A stretch of DNA of 64,000 nt from an uncultured Dorea sp. (GTDB lineage: Bacteria; Bacillota; Clostridia; Lachnospirales; Lachnospiraceae): assembly GCA_910578455.1 (NCBI GenBank), contig CAJTQA010000012.1, positions 1 through 64,000 on the forward strand, written 5' to 3'. Position 1 is the stretch's first letter, and every line of letters begins with the position of its first letter. Position numbers and translations under genes: made by a program. The notes under the pieces were generated by a model. It did not search any database and was not told the origin of the DNA. It saw only the letters and a program-made list of their open reading frames with translations. Shown one piece after another: positions 25,755-34,188 of the stretch.

Positions 25755-27737
25755 ATGGAAAAAAGAGAGCAGGATATTCTGAAAAAGATAGAAGAAAAGA
25801 CAGAGGAAATAAAAGTTCCGGACAGCCTTATGCCGGAGCAGATTGAGAAACTGCTGGAAGAAAAGGGAGTTCAAAAGAAACCGAGGATAAAAAAGATTTA
25901 CCGTTACGGGAGCCTTGCGGCGGCCTGCGTCGCCCTTGCGGCAGGGATTTTTCTGGCGGGGCAGTTTGGAGGAGAAACGCCGGAGGATATGGATGCTGCA
26001 GAGGTGAAAGCGGTAGAAGAACAAGATACGGAAGAGACAGAAGAAAATACGGATACTTATGAGAAGATCTATGCGTATCTGAAAGAGAGAGAGACAGAGG
26101 CAGAGGAGGAACGGGGATTTTTTGATACCTTCCGCGACAGCATTACGTCAGGAGGGGCGGACACTGCCAAGGAAGCAAAGATGGAGGAGAGAGTGGCGGA
26201 AGATATGTCTGTCGCCCAGAGTGCGGCTGACGGCGGTTCCTACTCGAAGACGAATGTACGTCAGCAGGGCGTCGATGAAGGCGATATCGTGAAGACAGAC
26301 GGCAGATATCTGTATGTCCTGGAGGACGGTTCCCAGTGTATAGCCATTGTTGATACAAAAGGCGGCCTTAAAAAGGTCGCGGACATTGAGGCGGATGAGA
26401 ACTGCCGCATACAGGAGTTCTATCTGTTTGAGGAGGAAAAGAAACTGGTTTATGCGGGAACAGTTTATGAGCAGGATGATCACTGGGAAGATACATCGAA
26501 AAAAGGAGGAATTGAAGAAGACGTGCTGTATATCGGGCAGGACTTGCTCAATGGAAGGGAGAGCACTAAGGCTGTTGCTATAGATATAAAGAATCCTGAA
26601 GAGCCAAAAGAAGTGGGCGGCATCTCCCAGAGCGGCAGCTATGTCTCGTCAAGGGCTGCAGGCGGGTATCTTTATCTCTTCAGCAGATATAACGTATGGG
26701 GAAAAGCCATAGAAGGGAATCCCAGGACATTTATCCCAATGGCAGGCGGCGACTTGCTCAGGGAGAAGGACATCGTCCTGCCGCCGTTTGAGACGGCGAG
26801 CATGTATGAGGTCATCACTGCGGTCAATATTGAGAGCCCGTCCGAGATCTCGGACAGCAGGGCGATTTTTACGGACGGCGGAGAGCTGTATGTGAGCAAT
26901 GAAAATATATACTGTTATGAAACCCAATGGAACTCCGGGGTAACAGAAACTACGTCAATCCGGAAGATAGGCTATAAAGACGGAAGGTTTTCCCGGGCAG
27001 TGAAGGGAAAGGTGAAGGGATATATCAACGACTCCTTTTCTATTGATGAATACGGCGGGAACCTTCGGGTTGTAGCGACGGTGGGCGAGACGAATTCCGT
27101 ATATGTCCTTGACAAAAAGCTTGATGTGATTGGTTCGATTAAGGGGCTGGCAGAGGACGAGAGGGTGTATTCCGCAAGGTTTATGGGAGACGTCGGCTAT
27201 TTCGTGACATTCCGGGAGACGGATCCTTTGTTTACCGTAGACCTTTCTGACCCGAAGAGGCCTAAGATTATCGGAAAGCTAAAAATTCCGGGATTTTCAG
27301 ATTATCTGCACTTTTACGGAGAGAACAGGCTGCTTGGAATCGGTATGAGCGTAGATGAAGATACCCAGGTTACGGACGGGGTGAAACTCAGTATGTTTGA
27401 CCTTTCGGATAAGACGGACGTAAAAGAAGAAAATAAGCTGGTGCTGAAAAACGTTTACAGCACGGATGTATCTTATGACTATAAAGCGGCGCTTGTGGAT
27501 CCCGGAAAGAATCTGATAGGATTTGCGGCGGGAACGGAAGGCGGAGAGAAGTATTTCCTGTTCGGATATGATGAAAAGAAAGGATTCCGGTGCCATCTGT
27601 CTGAGAGGATCAATGGCAGCTCGCCCAATGCGGCAAGGGGCGTCTACATTGAAGAAGTCCTCTATGTGGCAAGAGGGAATGTCATAGAAGGATACAGTCT
27701 GAAGGACTATAAAAAAGTAGATGATATCATACTGTAA
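25755..27737 (+). CDS. Membrane-anchored beta-propeller-domain protein, probable anti-sigma partner
   Basis: A 660-residue protein. A soluble N-terminal 45 residues (EKIEEKTEEIKVPDSLMPEQ region), a single transmembrane segment at about residues 50-70 (YGSLAAACVALAAGIFLAGQ), an acidic linker, then a large extracytoplasmic domain. The domain begins near NVRQQGVDEGDIVKTDGRYL, typical of the COG4880-type secreted C-terminal beta-propeller family. Topology and pairing with the ECF sigma gene suggest the short cytosolic head holds the sigma factor while the propeller senses the envelope. No zinc anti-sigma motif (HxxxCxxC) is present, so this role is an inference. Confidence 0.8.
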   Translation: MEKREQDILKKIEEKTEEIKVPDSLMPEQIEKLLEEKGVQKKPRIKKIYRYGSLAAACVALAAGIFLAGQFGGETPEDMDAAEVKAVEEQDTEETEENTDTYEKIYAYLKERETEAEEERGFFDTFRDSITSGGADTAKEAKMEERVAEDMSVAQSAADGGSYSKTNVRQQGVDEGDIVKTDGRYLYVLEDGSQCIAIVDTKGGLKKVADIEADENCRIQEFYLFEEEKKLVYAGTVYEQDDHWEDTSKKGGIEEDVLYIGQDLLNGRESTKAVAIDIKNPEEPKEVGGISQSGSYVSSRAAGGYLYLFSRYNVWGKAIEGNPRTFIPMAGGDLLREKDIVLPPFETASMYEVITAVNIESPSEISDSRAIFTDGGELYVSNENIYCYETQWNSGVTETTSIRKIGYKDGRFSRAVKGKVKGYINDSFSIDEYGGNLRVVATVGETNSVYVLDKKLDVIGSIKGLAEDERVYSARFMGDVGYFVTFRETDPLFTVDLSDPKRPKIIGKLKIPGFSDYLHFYGENRLLGIGMSVDEDTQVTDGVKLSMFDLSDKTDVKEENKLVLKNVYSTDVSYDYKAALVDPGKNLIGFAAGTEGGEKYFLFGYDEKKGFRCHLSERINGSSPNAARGVYIEEVLYVARGNVIEGYSLKDYKKVDDIIL

Positions 27738-27832
27738 AATAGAGTTAATTGCATGAAAAATATATTAAAATCAGACAATTAATACGGAAGGAAAATATAA
27801 TTAAAATACAAAGAGAAAAATTAAAAATAGTG

Positions 27833-27861
27833 TTGACAAATATGGGGCCAAGTGATATCAT
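27833..27861 (+). promoter_or_regulatory. Strong sigma-A promoter in a gene-poor stretch
   Basis: TTGACA (27833-27838), a 17-base spacer and TATCAT (27856-27861) form a near-consensus promoter. It faces a micro-ORF with a very good ribosome site and no annotated large gene, so its product is unclear. Confidence 0.7.
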
Positions 27862-27919
27862 AAAGTCAATCAAAAAAGACAATAAGTTTTGAAAAATATA
27901 AGGAAGGAGGCTTACTCCA

Positions 27920-28192
27920 ATGGACACAGTGATTCATTCAACAGTTCAATATGTCAGTGGTATGGCAAATGAAAGTTCCCATAGAATAAGCCTTATTTAT
28001 AAAAGATAACCGGAAAGTAAAGTAAAAAGACAAGTCGGAGAAGAGAAACCGGTAAGAAAGACAGGATTTATATTTGCAGGCATATTGAATAGAATACCAC
28101 GGGAGTTCAAAGTGATTGGAAGATGTGTGAAGAAACATCACCCAATTTGTCAGAATAGTCAGAAGAAGAGCCGTTTTTGGGGCATGAAATAA
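27920..28192 (+). pseudogene. 29-codon ORF with in-frame continuation past a stop
   Basis: AAGGAGG (27904-27910) lies nine bases before ATG 27920, which opens 29 codons (MDTVIHSTVQYVSGMANESS...) to TAA at 28007. The same frame continues without a further stop to TAA at 28190, giving a basic peptide that includes VRKTGFIFAGILNRIPREFK. This could be a real small peptide gene, or a 90-codon gene interrupted by one nonsense codon. No family is recognised. The promoter at 27833 would drive it. Confidence 0.35.
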
Positions 28193-28219
28193 GGGCTATA
28201 GAAGGAATAACTTAGTAGG

Positions 28220-28348
28220 ATGCCGATAATGGCTGGGGCTTTGTGGGCAATCAGAAAGGTTATAGATGAGAATAGCCGGGAAATATTTTATGCGGAGCGC
28301 TTTGAAGATCTGGATGACACGGAGGAGTTAGATGTCCGAAGGCTTTGA
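28220..28348 (+). other. Short ORF, probable gene remnant
   Basis: A 42-codon frame reading MAGALWAIRKVIDENSREI then FYAERFEDLDDTEELDVRRL. Composition is protein-like, but there is only a weak ribosome site and no recognised family. With the preceding broken frame it suggests the 27.75-28.45 kb stretch once held accessory genes. Apart from these pieces and the promoter I see nothing else there. Confidence 0.3.
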
Positions 28349-28465
28349 AATCTGAGTATAAATGAAAGGAAACAGGGGTTGGGAACGATTAGTCCGCGTA
28401 TGCCTCCGAGTTTGAAAATAAGAAACTTATAAAATTAAATAGTTAAAAAATAAAAACCATTGGCC

Positions 28466-28494
28466 AGCCACCGGAGTAAATCATTCCGGTGGCT
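28466..28494 (+). terminator. Hairpin ending the 27.8-28.4 kb transcript
   Basis: A perfect 10-base inverted repeat, AGCCACCGGA (28466-28475) and TCCGGTGGCT (28485-28494), with a 9-base loop. The T tract after it is poor (GTAAATTTG). Confidence 0.6.
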
Positions 28495-28526
28495 GTAAAT
28501 TTGTGCGTAAATCAGGGGTGTATATT

Positions 28527-28555
28527 TTGACATTATGGGTGCTGTGTGGTACACT
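28527..28555 (+). promoter_or_regulatory. Candidate promoter of the acidic AAA-like gene and glgB
   Basis: TTGACA (28527-28532), 17 bases and TACACT (28550-28555), about 115 bases before the proposed TTG start at 28671. Confidence 0.6.
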
Positions 28556-28670
28556 GATAATGATAATTTGTAGTTTGCCGGACTAGGCTTTCAGGTTGGA
28601 CTGCAATACTTTTTACAGTAAGACAGTATTGAAATACTATTATGGAAAGTACATTTTTGAGGTGAGGAAT

Positions 28671-31600
28671 TTGGATAAATATGAATATCGGGTAAAAACA
28701 GAGCAATTAATGGAATATACGGAGAAAAAGCAGTATCGGAAAGCGATGGAGATTGCTGATACGATTGACTGGCGCAGGGTGAAGAGCACGTCAATGCTGA
28801 ATACTGTCGGAGAGGTTTATGAATACTGCGGGGAGTTCCAGAAAAGCCGGGATATATTGTTTATGGCATTTGACCGTTCTCCCGGGAGCCGGAAGATTGT
28901 TTACCATCTTGCGACGCTGGCGCTTAAGCTTGGCGAGACGGATGAAGCATCTGACTGCTATGAGGAATTTGTAAAGCTGGCGCCGAAAGATCCCAACCAG
29001 TATATTTTAAAATACAAGATTCTGAAGGCGCAGAAAGCATCATGCCAGGAACAGATTGCTGCCCTTGAGGAATTTAAAAAAGCAGAATATATCGAAAAAT
29101 GGGCATATGAGCTTGCAAAACTTTATCATGAGGCGGGCATGGTCAGAGAGTGCCTGGAGGAGTGCGATGATCTGATTCTCTGGTTCAGCGAAGGCAAGTA
29201 TGTGTATCTTGCGATGGAGCTTAAGATGAAGTATAAGCCCCTTACCCCCCTTCAGCAGGAAAAGTATGATAAGTCTCCCAACGGGCGGGGGAAAAAGGTT
29301 GAATTTACTGATATGCCGGAAAAAGAAGATACGCCAAATGACGCAGAGGCAGACAAGCAGGATAAAGACAGCTCTGCCGAAGAGGAGGATGAGGAGCTGG
29401 AAGAGGAGCGGGAGGAAGAGACAAAACCGATATCCTCAGAGGCAGAAGAGAAGAAACCTAAGGAGGAACAAATCCCGAAAGGTGCCAGCAGGAATGCGCC
29501 GGGATCTTCTATTACAAAGATTGTGACAGGCGCGACACTCGAAGAGGCGCTGGCAAGCGGCGTTGCCATGGCGGCAGGAATCAATCAGGACGGAAAAGAC
29601 GGCGCGGACAGGGACGAGGAACTTGTCCTGGACGGACAGATGAAGATCGAGGACATTCTGCAGGAATGGGAAGAAAAACAGAAAGTAAATGCGGATGCGA
29701 TAGAAAAGCAGAAGGCAGAAGACGAAGAGCGGCTTGATAAAGAGCGGAAGGCAGCAGAAAAGCGCAGGGAGGCAGACAGAAAACGTGTTGAGGCGGCTGC
29801 AAGAAAAGCAGCTGAGGAAGAGGCTGCAAGAAAGGCGGCCGAGGAAGAAGCAGCAAGGAAAGAAGCTGAGGAAGAGGAAGCGAGGAAGGCGGCCGAGGAA
29901 GAGGCGGCAAGGAAAGCAGCCGAGGAAGAGGCTGCGAAAAAGGCGGCTGAAGAAAAGGCAGAAAAGAAAGCAGCCAAGGGCAGCAGGAAACCGAAAAAGA
30001 ATGTATTGGAAGAAAAGACACAGAGACTTCCGGATGATATTATGGCATTAGTGGAACAGCTTGAAAGCAGGGTTGCTGCTCCGGATCCGGGAAAAGAGGA
30101 GGTGCTTTTAGAAGATGCAGAGCCGGTGGAAGATGAATTTGAAGAGCTGGAGTCTTTGGGCATAGGGGAAGACTTTATGCAGGATACGGAGTCGGATTTC
30201 GAGGAGTCGGATTTCGAGGAGGCAGCTTTTGAGGAGGTCAGTTTCGAGGAGACTTCTGAGGAGGGAGCCGAGAAGGATCTTGAGGACGGCTTTGAAGAGG
30301 AAGAGGAAATCGAGGAGGACTTCGAAGAAGAGGAACCAGAGGAGGATTCTGAGGAGGACTTCGAAGAAGAGGAACCAGAGGAAGACTTTGAGGAGGACTT
30401 CGAAGAGGAAGATGATTTCGAGGAAGACTCGGAAGACGGCTTTGAAGAGGAAGAAGACTTCGAGGAAGACTCAGAAGACGATTTCGAAGAGGAAGAAGAC
30501 GCCGAGGAAGAGGACTTTGAGGAGGATTTCGAAGAAGACTTTGAAGAAGACTTTGAAGAAGATTTTGAGGAGGATTTCGAAGAGGATTTCGAAGAGGGAA
30601 CTGAAGAAGATTTTGAAGAAGATTTTGAGGAGGACTTCGAAGAGGAAGAAGACTTCGAGGAAGATTCGGAAGACGGCTTCGGAGAGGAAGAAGACGCTGA
30701 GGAAGAAGATTTTGACGAGGAGGACTTTGAAGAGGATTTTGAGGAGGATGATTTTGTAGAGAGCGATTTTGACGAAGAGGATTTCGAAGAGGACTTTGAG
30801 GAAGAAGACTTCGAGGAGGATGAGCTTGACGAAGAGGACTTCGAAGAGGAAGAAGGTTTCGAGGAAGACGAGCTTGAGGAAGAAGACTTTGAGGAGGATG
30901 AGCTTGACGAAACGGATCTTGAAGAAGACTTCGAGGAACACGCTTTTGACAGCGGTTCCCTTGAGATTGAAGAGCCTTCTGAGGAGGAGATACAGAAGCG
31001 CTTTAAGAAAGCAAAAGGAGGCGTTCCTTTTGACACGGGCTTTGTAGTGACAGGACGCTATGACCTGAGCGCTACCAGTGAGATTGGACTGAAGGCAGGG
31101 CTTACGGAGGAGCAGAAAAAGCTGTTTTCCTACTTCGTTCCGGTCAGGGGCATGAGCGAGCAGATTGTGGAAACGCTTGACAACGACCGGCGGGCAAGGA
31201 GGGAAGGAACCTCGAAAACCGGAAATATTCTGGTGATTGGACGAAAGGGCTCCGGAAAGACTGTACTGGCAGTGGACATTGTGAAAGCGATCCAGAAACA
31301 GAGAAACTTAAAGCAGGGAAAAGTTGCAATAGTGACGGGAGAATCCCTCAATAAGAAAGAACTGCCTAACATCATCCAGAAACTTAAGGGAGGCGCGATT
31401 ATCGTAGAGAAAGCAGGAAAACTTAACTCGAGGACGGTAAAAGAGCTGAGCCACCTGATGGAAAGAAAGACGGGAGAGATGCTCTTCGTGCTGGAAGACC
31501 AGAGGAAACCTCTTGAGAGGGTGCTGACAGCGAATCCGGACTTCAAGAAGAAGTTCACTTCCAAGCTGGAGCTGCCGGTATTCATCAATGACGAGCTGGT

Positions 31601-31856
31601 TACTTTCGGACAGACCTATGCGAAGGAGAACGGATATAAGCTTGACGAGATGGGAATCCTGGCGCTGTACAGCCGGATTGACGTGATGCAGAGAGAAGAC
31701 CATGCGGTTTCGGTGGCAGAGGTAAAAGAAATTATGGATGAGGCGATTTCGCACTCCCAGAGGGTAAATGTAAAGCATTTGGCTCGGAGGGTGTTCGGAA
31801 AGGGAACGGATGATTCTGACAGGATTATCCTAAAAGAGGATGACTTCAAAATATAA
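28671..31856 (+). CDS. TPR - coiled-coil - poly-acidic repeat - AAA-like ATPase protein
   Basis: About 1061 residues from TTG 28671, chosen because GAGGTGAGG (28659-28667) precedes it; the frame is open from 28596. Residues about 20-160 look like tetratricopeptide repeats (MLNTVGEVYEYCGEFQKSRD). About 356-440 is an Ala/Glu/Lys-rich coiled coil of AARKAAEEE units. About 476-760 is almost pure Glu/Asp/Phe, built on repeated EEDFEED units. The last 290 residues resemble a CbxX/SpoVK-type AAA domain: Walker A GRKGSGKT near 856-863, but the Walker B position reads GGAIIVEKAGK, lacking the usual Asp-Glu pair. Cytosolic, function unknown. The C-terminal end overlaps nothing; glgB starts 34 bases later, suggesting co-expression. 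Confidence 0.8.
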   Translation: MDKYEYRVKTEQLMEYTEKKQYRKAMEIADTIDWRRVKSTSMLNTVGEVYEYCGEFQKSRDILFMAFDRSPGSRKIVYHLATLALKLGETDEASDCYEEFVKLAPKDPNQYILKYKILKAQKASCQEQIAALEEFKKAEYIEKWAYELAKLYHEAGMVRECLEECDDLILWFSEGKYVYLAMELKMKYKPLTPLQQEKYDKSPNGRGKKVEFTDMPEKEDTPNDAEADKQDKDSSAEEEDEELEEEREEETKPISSEAEEKKPKEEQIPKGASRNAPGSSITKIVTGATLEEALASGVAMAAGINQDGKDGADRDEELVLDGQMKIEDILQEWEEKQKVNADAIEKQKAEDEERLDKERKAAEKRREADRKRVEAAARKAAEEEAARKAAEEEAARKEAEEEEARKAAEEEAARKAAEEEAAKKAAEEKAEKKAAKGSRKPKKNVLEEKTQRLPDDIMALVEQLESRVAAPDPGKEEVLLEDAEPVEDEFEELESLGIGEDFMQDTESDFEESDFEEAAFEEVSFEETSEEGAEKDLEDGFEEEEEIEEDFEEEEPEEDSEEDFEEEEPEEDFEEDFEEEDDFEEDSEDGFEEEEDFEEDSEDDFEEEEDAEEEDFEEDFEEDFEEDFEEDFEEDFEEDFEEGTEEDFEEDFEEDFEEEEDFEEDSEDGFGEEEDAEEEDFDEEDFEEDFEEDDFVESDFDEEDFEEDFEEEDFEEDELDEEDFEEEEGFEEDELEEEDFEEDELDETDLEEDFEEHAFDSGSLEIEEPSEEEIQKRFKKAKGGVPFDTGFVVTGRYDLSATSEIGLKAGLTEEQKKLFSYFVPVRGMSEQIVETLDNDRRARREGTSKTGNILVIGRKGSGKTVLAVDIVKAIQKQRNLKQGKVAIVTGESLNKKELPNIIQKLKGGAIIVEKAGKLNSRTVKELSHLMERKTGEMLFVLEDQRKPLERVLTANPDFKKKFTSKLELPVFINDELVTFGQTYAKENGYKLDEMGILALYSRIDVMQREDHAVSVAEVKEIMDEAISHSQRVNVKHLARRVFGKGTDDSDRIILKEDDFKI

Positions 31857-31890
31857 TGGCAAAGATTGCGGATTAAGAGAGGGCACAGAT

Positions 31891-33801
31891 ATGGCAGAGA
31901 GGAAAAAGAAGGCATACGAAGTGGGCGAGCTTGACCAGTATTTATTTGGGCAGGGAAATCATTATGAGATTTATAAGAAACTGGGAGCCCACAGGGTAAA
32001 AAACGGGAAAAAAGAGGGCGTGTATTTTGCTGTCTGGGCGCCTCACGCAAAATCGGTATCCGTCATTGGTGAGTTTAACGAGTGGGATATAGAGGCGAAT
32101 CCGATGGAGCGTCAGGAATCAATCGGGATATTCACGTGCTTTGTTCCGGATGTGAAAGAATATGCGATGTATAAGTACTGCATTGAGACATACAAGGGAG
32201 AGTATGTTTTTAAAGCGGATCCCTTTGCAAACCATTCAGAGATGAGGCCGGGAACGGCATCCAAGGTGACGGATATCAGCAATCTGAAGTGGACGGATGA
32301 TGTGTGGATGGAAAAAAGAAAGAAGTGGAATCATATGCAGGAGCCGGTGTCGGTGTACGAAGCGCATATCGGTTCCTGGAAACGCCATCCCGGACATGAG
32401 GATGAAGGGTTCTATACCTATCGTGAATTTGCGGTTGAGATTGCGAAATATTTAAAGGATATGGGATATACCCATGTGGAGCTGATCGGCATTGCCGAGC
32501 ATCCTTTCGACGGCTCCTGGGGATATCAGGTAACAGGCTACTACGCGCCTACCTCCCGGTACGGCACGCCGGAAGATTTTGCGTGGATGGTAAATTACCT
32601 TCACCGGAACAAGATAGGCGTCATCCTTGACTGGGTACCGGCGCATTTCCCAAGAGACGCCCACGGCCTGGCGGACTTTGACGGCACTCCGACTTTCGAA
32701 TATGCGGATCCGAGGAAAGGGGAGCATCCGGACTGGGGAACGAAGATTTTTGACCTTGGCAAAAATGAAGTGAGGAATTTCCTGATTTCCAATGCCTTGT
32801 TCTGGGTTGAGCAGTTCCATGTTGACGGCCTCAGGGTGGATGCGGTCGCATCAATGCTGTATCTTGACTATGGGAAACAGGACGGGCAGTGGGTTGCTAA
32901 TAAATATGGCGGCAACCAGAACCTGGAGGCGATAGACTTCTTCAAGCATCTGAATTCTGTTGTGCTGGGCAGAAACCCGGGCGCAATGATGATAGCGGAG
33001 GAATCTACGGCGTGGCCGAGGATAACAGGGGATGTTGAGGATGACGGCCTTGGGTTCAGCTTGAAATGGAATATGGGATGGATGCATGATTTTACAGAAT
33101 ATATGAAGCTTGACCCGTATTTCCGCAAGGACAACCACCATATGATGACCTTTGCCATGAGCTATGCGGGAAGCGAAAAATATATCCTTGTGCTGTCTCA
33201 TGATGAGGTCGTGCATCTGAAATGTTCGATGTTAAATAAGATGCCGGGGCTTGGATTTGACAAGTACGCGAACCTGAAGGCAGGCTATGCCTTTATGATG
33301 GGGCATGCTGGGAAGAAACTTCTGTTTATGGGGCAGGAGTTCGCGCAGCTGCGCGAATGGAGCGAAGAGCGCGAGCTTGACTGGTTCCTGCTTGCTGAGG
33401 AGGAGCATCAGGCGGTCCAGAACTGGATGAAAGACCTGCTGCATCTGTACAGGAAGAATCCGGCGCTTTATCAGGACGAAGAGATATGGGAAGGATTTGA
33501 ATGGGTAAATGCGGACGACGCTTACCGCAGCATCTTTAGTTTCATGCGCCATTCCAAAAATAAAAAGAAAAATCTCCTGTTTGTGATTAACTTTACCCCT
33601 ATGCTCTGGGAGGATTACCGGGTAGGCGTTCCGAGGAGAAAGCAGTATAAGCTGATCCTGAACAGCGACGATGTCCGGTACGGAGGAAAGGGCGAGGAGC
33701 GCCCGGCAGTTTATAAAGCGGTGAAACAGGAGTGTGACGGAAGGCCGTTTTCATTCGCATATAAGCTTCCGCCGTATGGAGTAGCGATATTTGAATTTTA
33801 A
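31891..33801 (+). CDS. glgB: 1,4-alpha-glucan branching enzyme
   Basis: A 636-residue GH13 branching enzyme. The start is ATG 31891 after GAGAGGG, not the 51-base longer frame that overlaps the upstream gene. The N-terminal CBM48 reads YFAVWAPHAKSVSVIGEFNEWD. Catalytic features are HVELIGIAEHPFDGSWGYQ, VDGLRVDAVASMLYLDYG with the nucleophile Asp, MIAEESTAWP with the acid Glu, and LSHDEVVH with the transition-state Asp. It makes alpha-1,6 branches in glycogen. No glgC, glgD or glgA are in the window, so the glycogen operon is dispersed. Confidence 0.97.
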   Translation: MAERKKKAYEVGELDQYLFGQGNHYEIYKKLGAHRVKNGKKEGVYFAVWAPHAKSVSVIGEFNEWDIEANPMERQESIGIFTCFVPDVKEYAMYKYCIETYKGEYVFKADPFANHSEMRPGTASKVTDISNLKWTDDVWMEKRKKWNHMQEPVSVYEAHIGSWKRHPGHEDEGFYTYREFAVEIAKYLKDMGYTHVELIGIAEHPFDGSWGYQVTGYYAPTSRYGTPEDFAWMVNYLHRNKIGVILDWVPAHFPRDAHGLADFDGTPTFEYADPRKGEHPDWGTKIFDLGKNEVRNFLISNALFWVEQFHVDGLRVDAVASMLYLDYGKQDGQWVANKYGGNQNLEAIDFFKHLNSVVLGRNPGAMMIAEESTAWPRITGDVEDDGLGFSLKWNMGWMHDFTEYMKLDPYFRKDNHHMMTFAMSYAGSEKYILVLSHDEVVHLKCSMLNKMPGLGFDKYANLKAGYAFMMGHAGKKLLFMGQEFAQLREWSEERELDWFLLAEEEHQAVQNWMKDLLHLYRKNPALYQDEEIWEGFEWVNADDAYRSIFSFMRHSKNKKKNLLFVINFTPMLWEDYRVGVPRRKQYKLILNSDDVRYGGKGEERPAVYKAVKQECDGRPFSFAYKLPPYGVAIFEF

Positions 33802-33804
33802 GGC

Positions 33805-33833
33805 TTGACAAAAATTATTTTATCAATTAGAAT
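33805..33833 (+). promoter_or_regulatory. Promoter of the proS T-box transcript
   Basis: TTGACA (33805-33810), exactly 17 bases and TAGAAT (33828-33833) begin directly after the glgB stop and place the transcript start just before the T-box leader. Confidence 0.8.
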
Positions 33834-33834
33834 T

Positions 33835-34125
33835 ACGTTTAATCAAATAACTGCCTGCGGTGTTAGCTGCAAGAAGGCAGTCCTGGCGATGAAGAGGGAT
33901 AGTAATTGCAATGTAGATTCCACAGAGAGAGAGTCCGGAGGCTGAGAGATTCTTGTTTTGAAATGTGATGAACCTGCCTTGGAGCCGCTGTGTGAAAATG
34001 CAGCGTGGCACCAGCGTTAATGGTGATGAGAGAGAGCTGCTGAAAAAGCAGAACTAGGGTGGTACCGCCGAGCTTTTCGGTCCCTTTCGGGGAGCTGAGA
34101 AGCCGGCGTTTTTTATACCGTGTGT
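33835..34125 (+). promoter_or_regulatory. T-box leader (proline) controlling proS
   Basis: The leader carries the T-box core AGGGTGGTACCGCC (34056-34069), which pairs with the uncharged tRNA acceptor end. The alternative terminator is CGCCGAGCTTTTC (34065-34077) with GAGAAGCCGGCG (34097-34109) and a T run. Stem I features precede it, including a GATGAAC...CTGCCT segment whose CCT near 33977-33979 fits a proline specifier. When prolyl-tRNA is uncharged the antiterminator forms and proS is transcribed. The specifier position is my reading of the loop; the T-box itself is clear. Confidence 0.93.
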
Positions 34126-34188
34126 TTCCGGCTCCTGGCAATTATTCGTGCGGGCATGACCGCATAAAAAGAGAAGGAGAAGAGAAAC

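Noticed and set aside
30229..30759. 176-codon Arg/Lys-rich frame on the + strand
   Set aside because: Frame-shifted reading of the same acidic repeat inside the large gene.
29585..31036. 483-codon serine-rich open frame on the - strand
   Set aside because: It is the antisense reading of the EEDF acidic repeats (GA-rich codons read as Ser/Lys from the other strand); no ribosome site and no family features.
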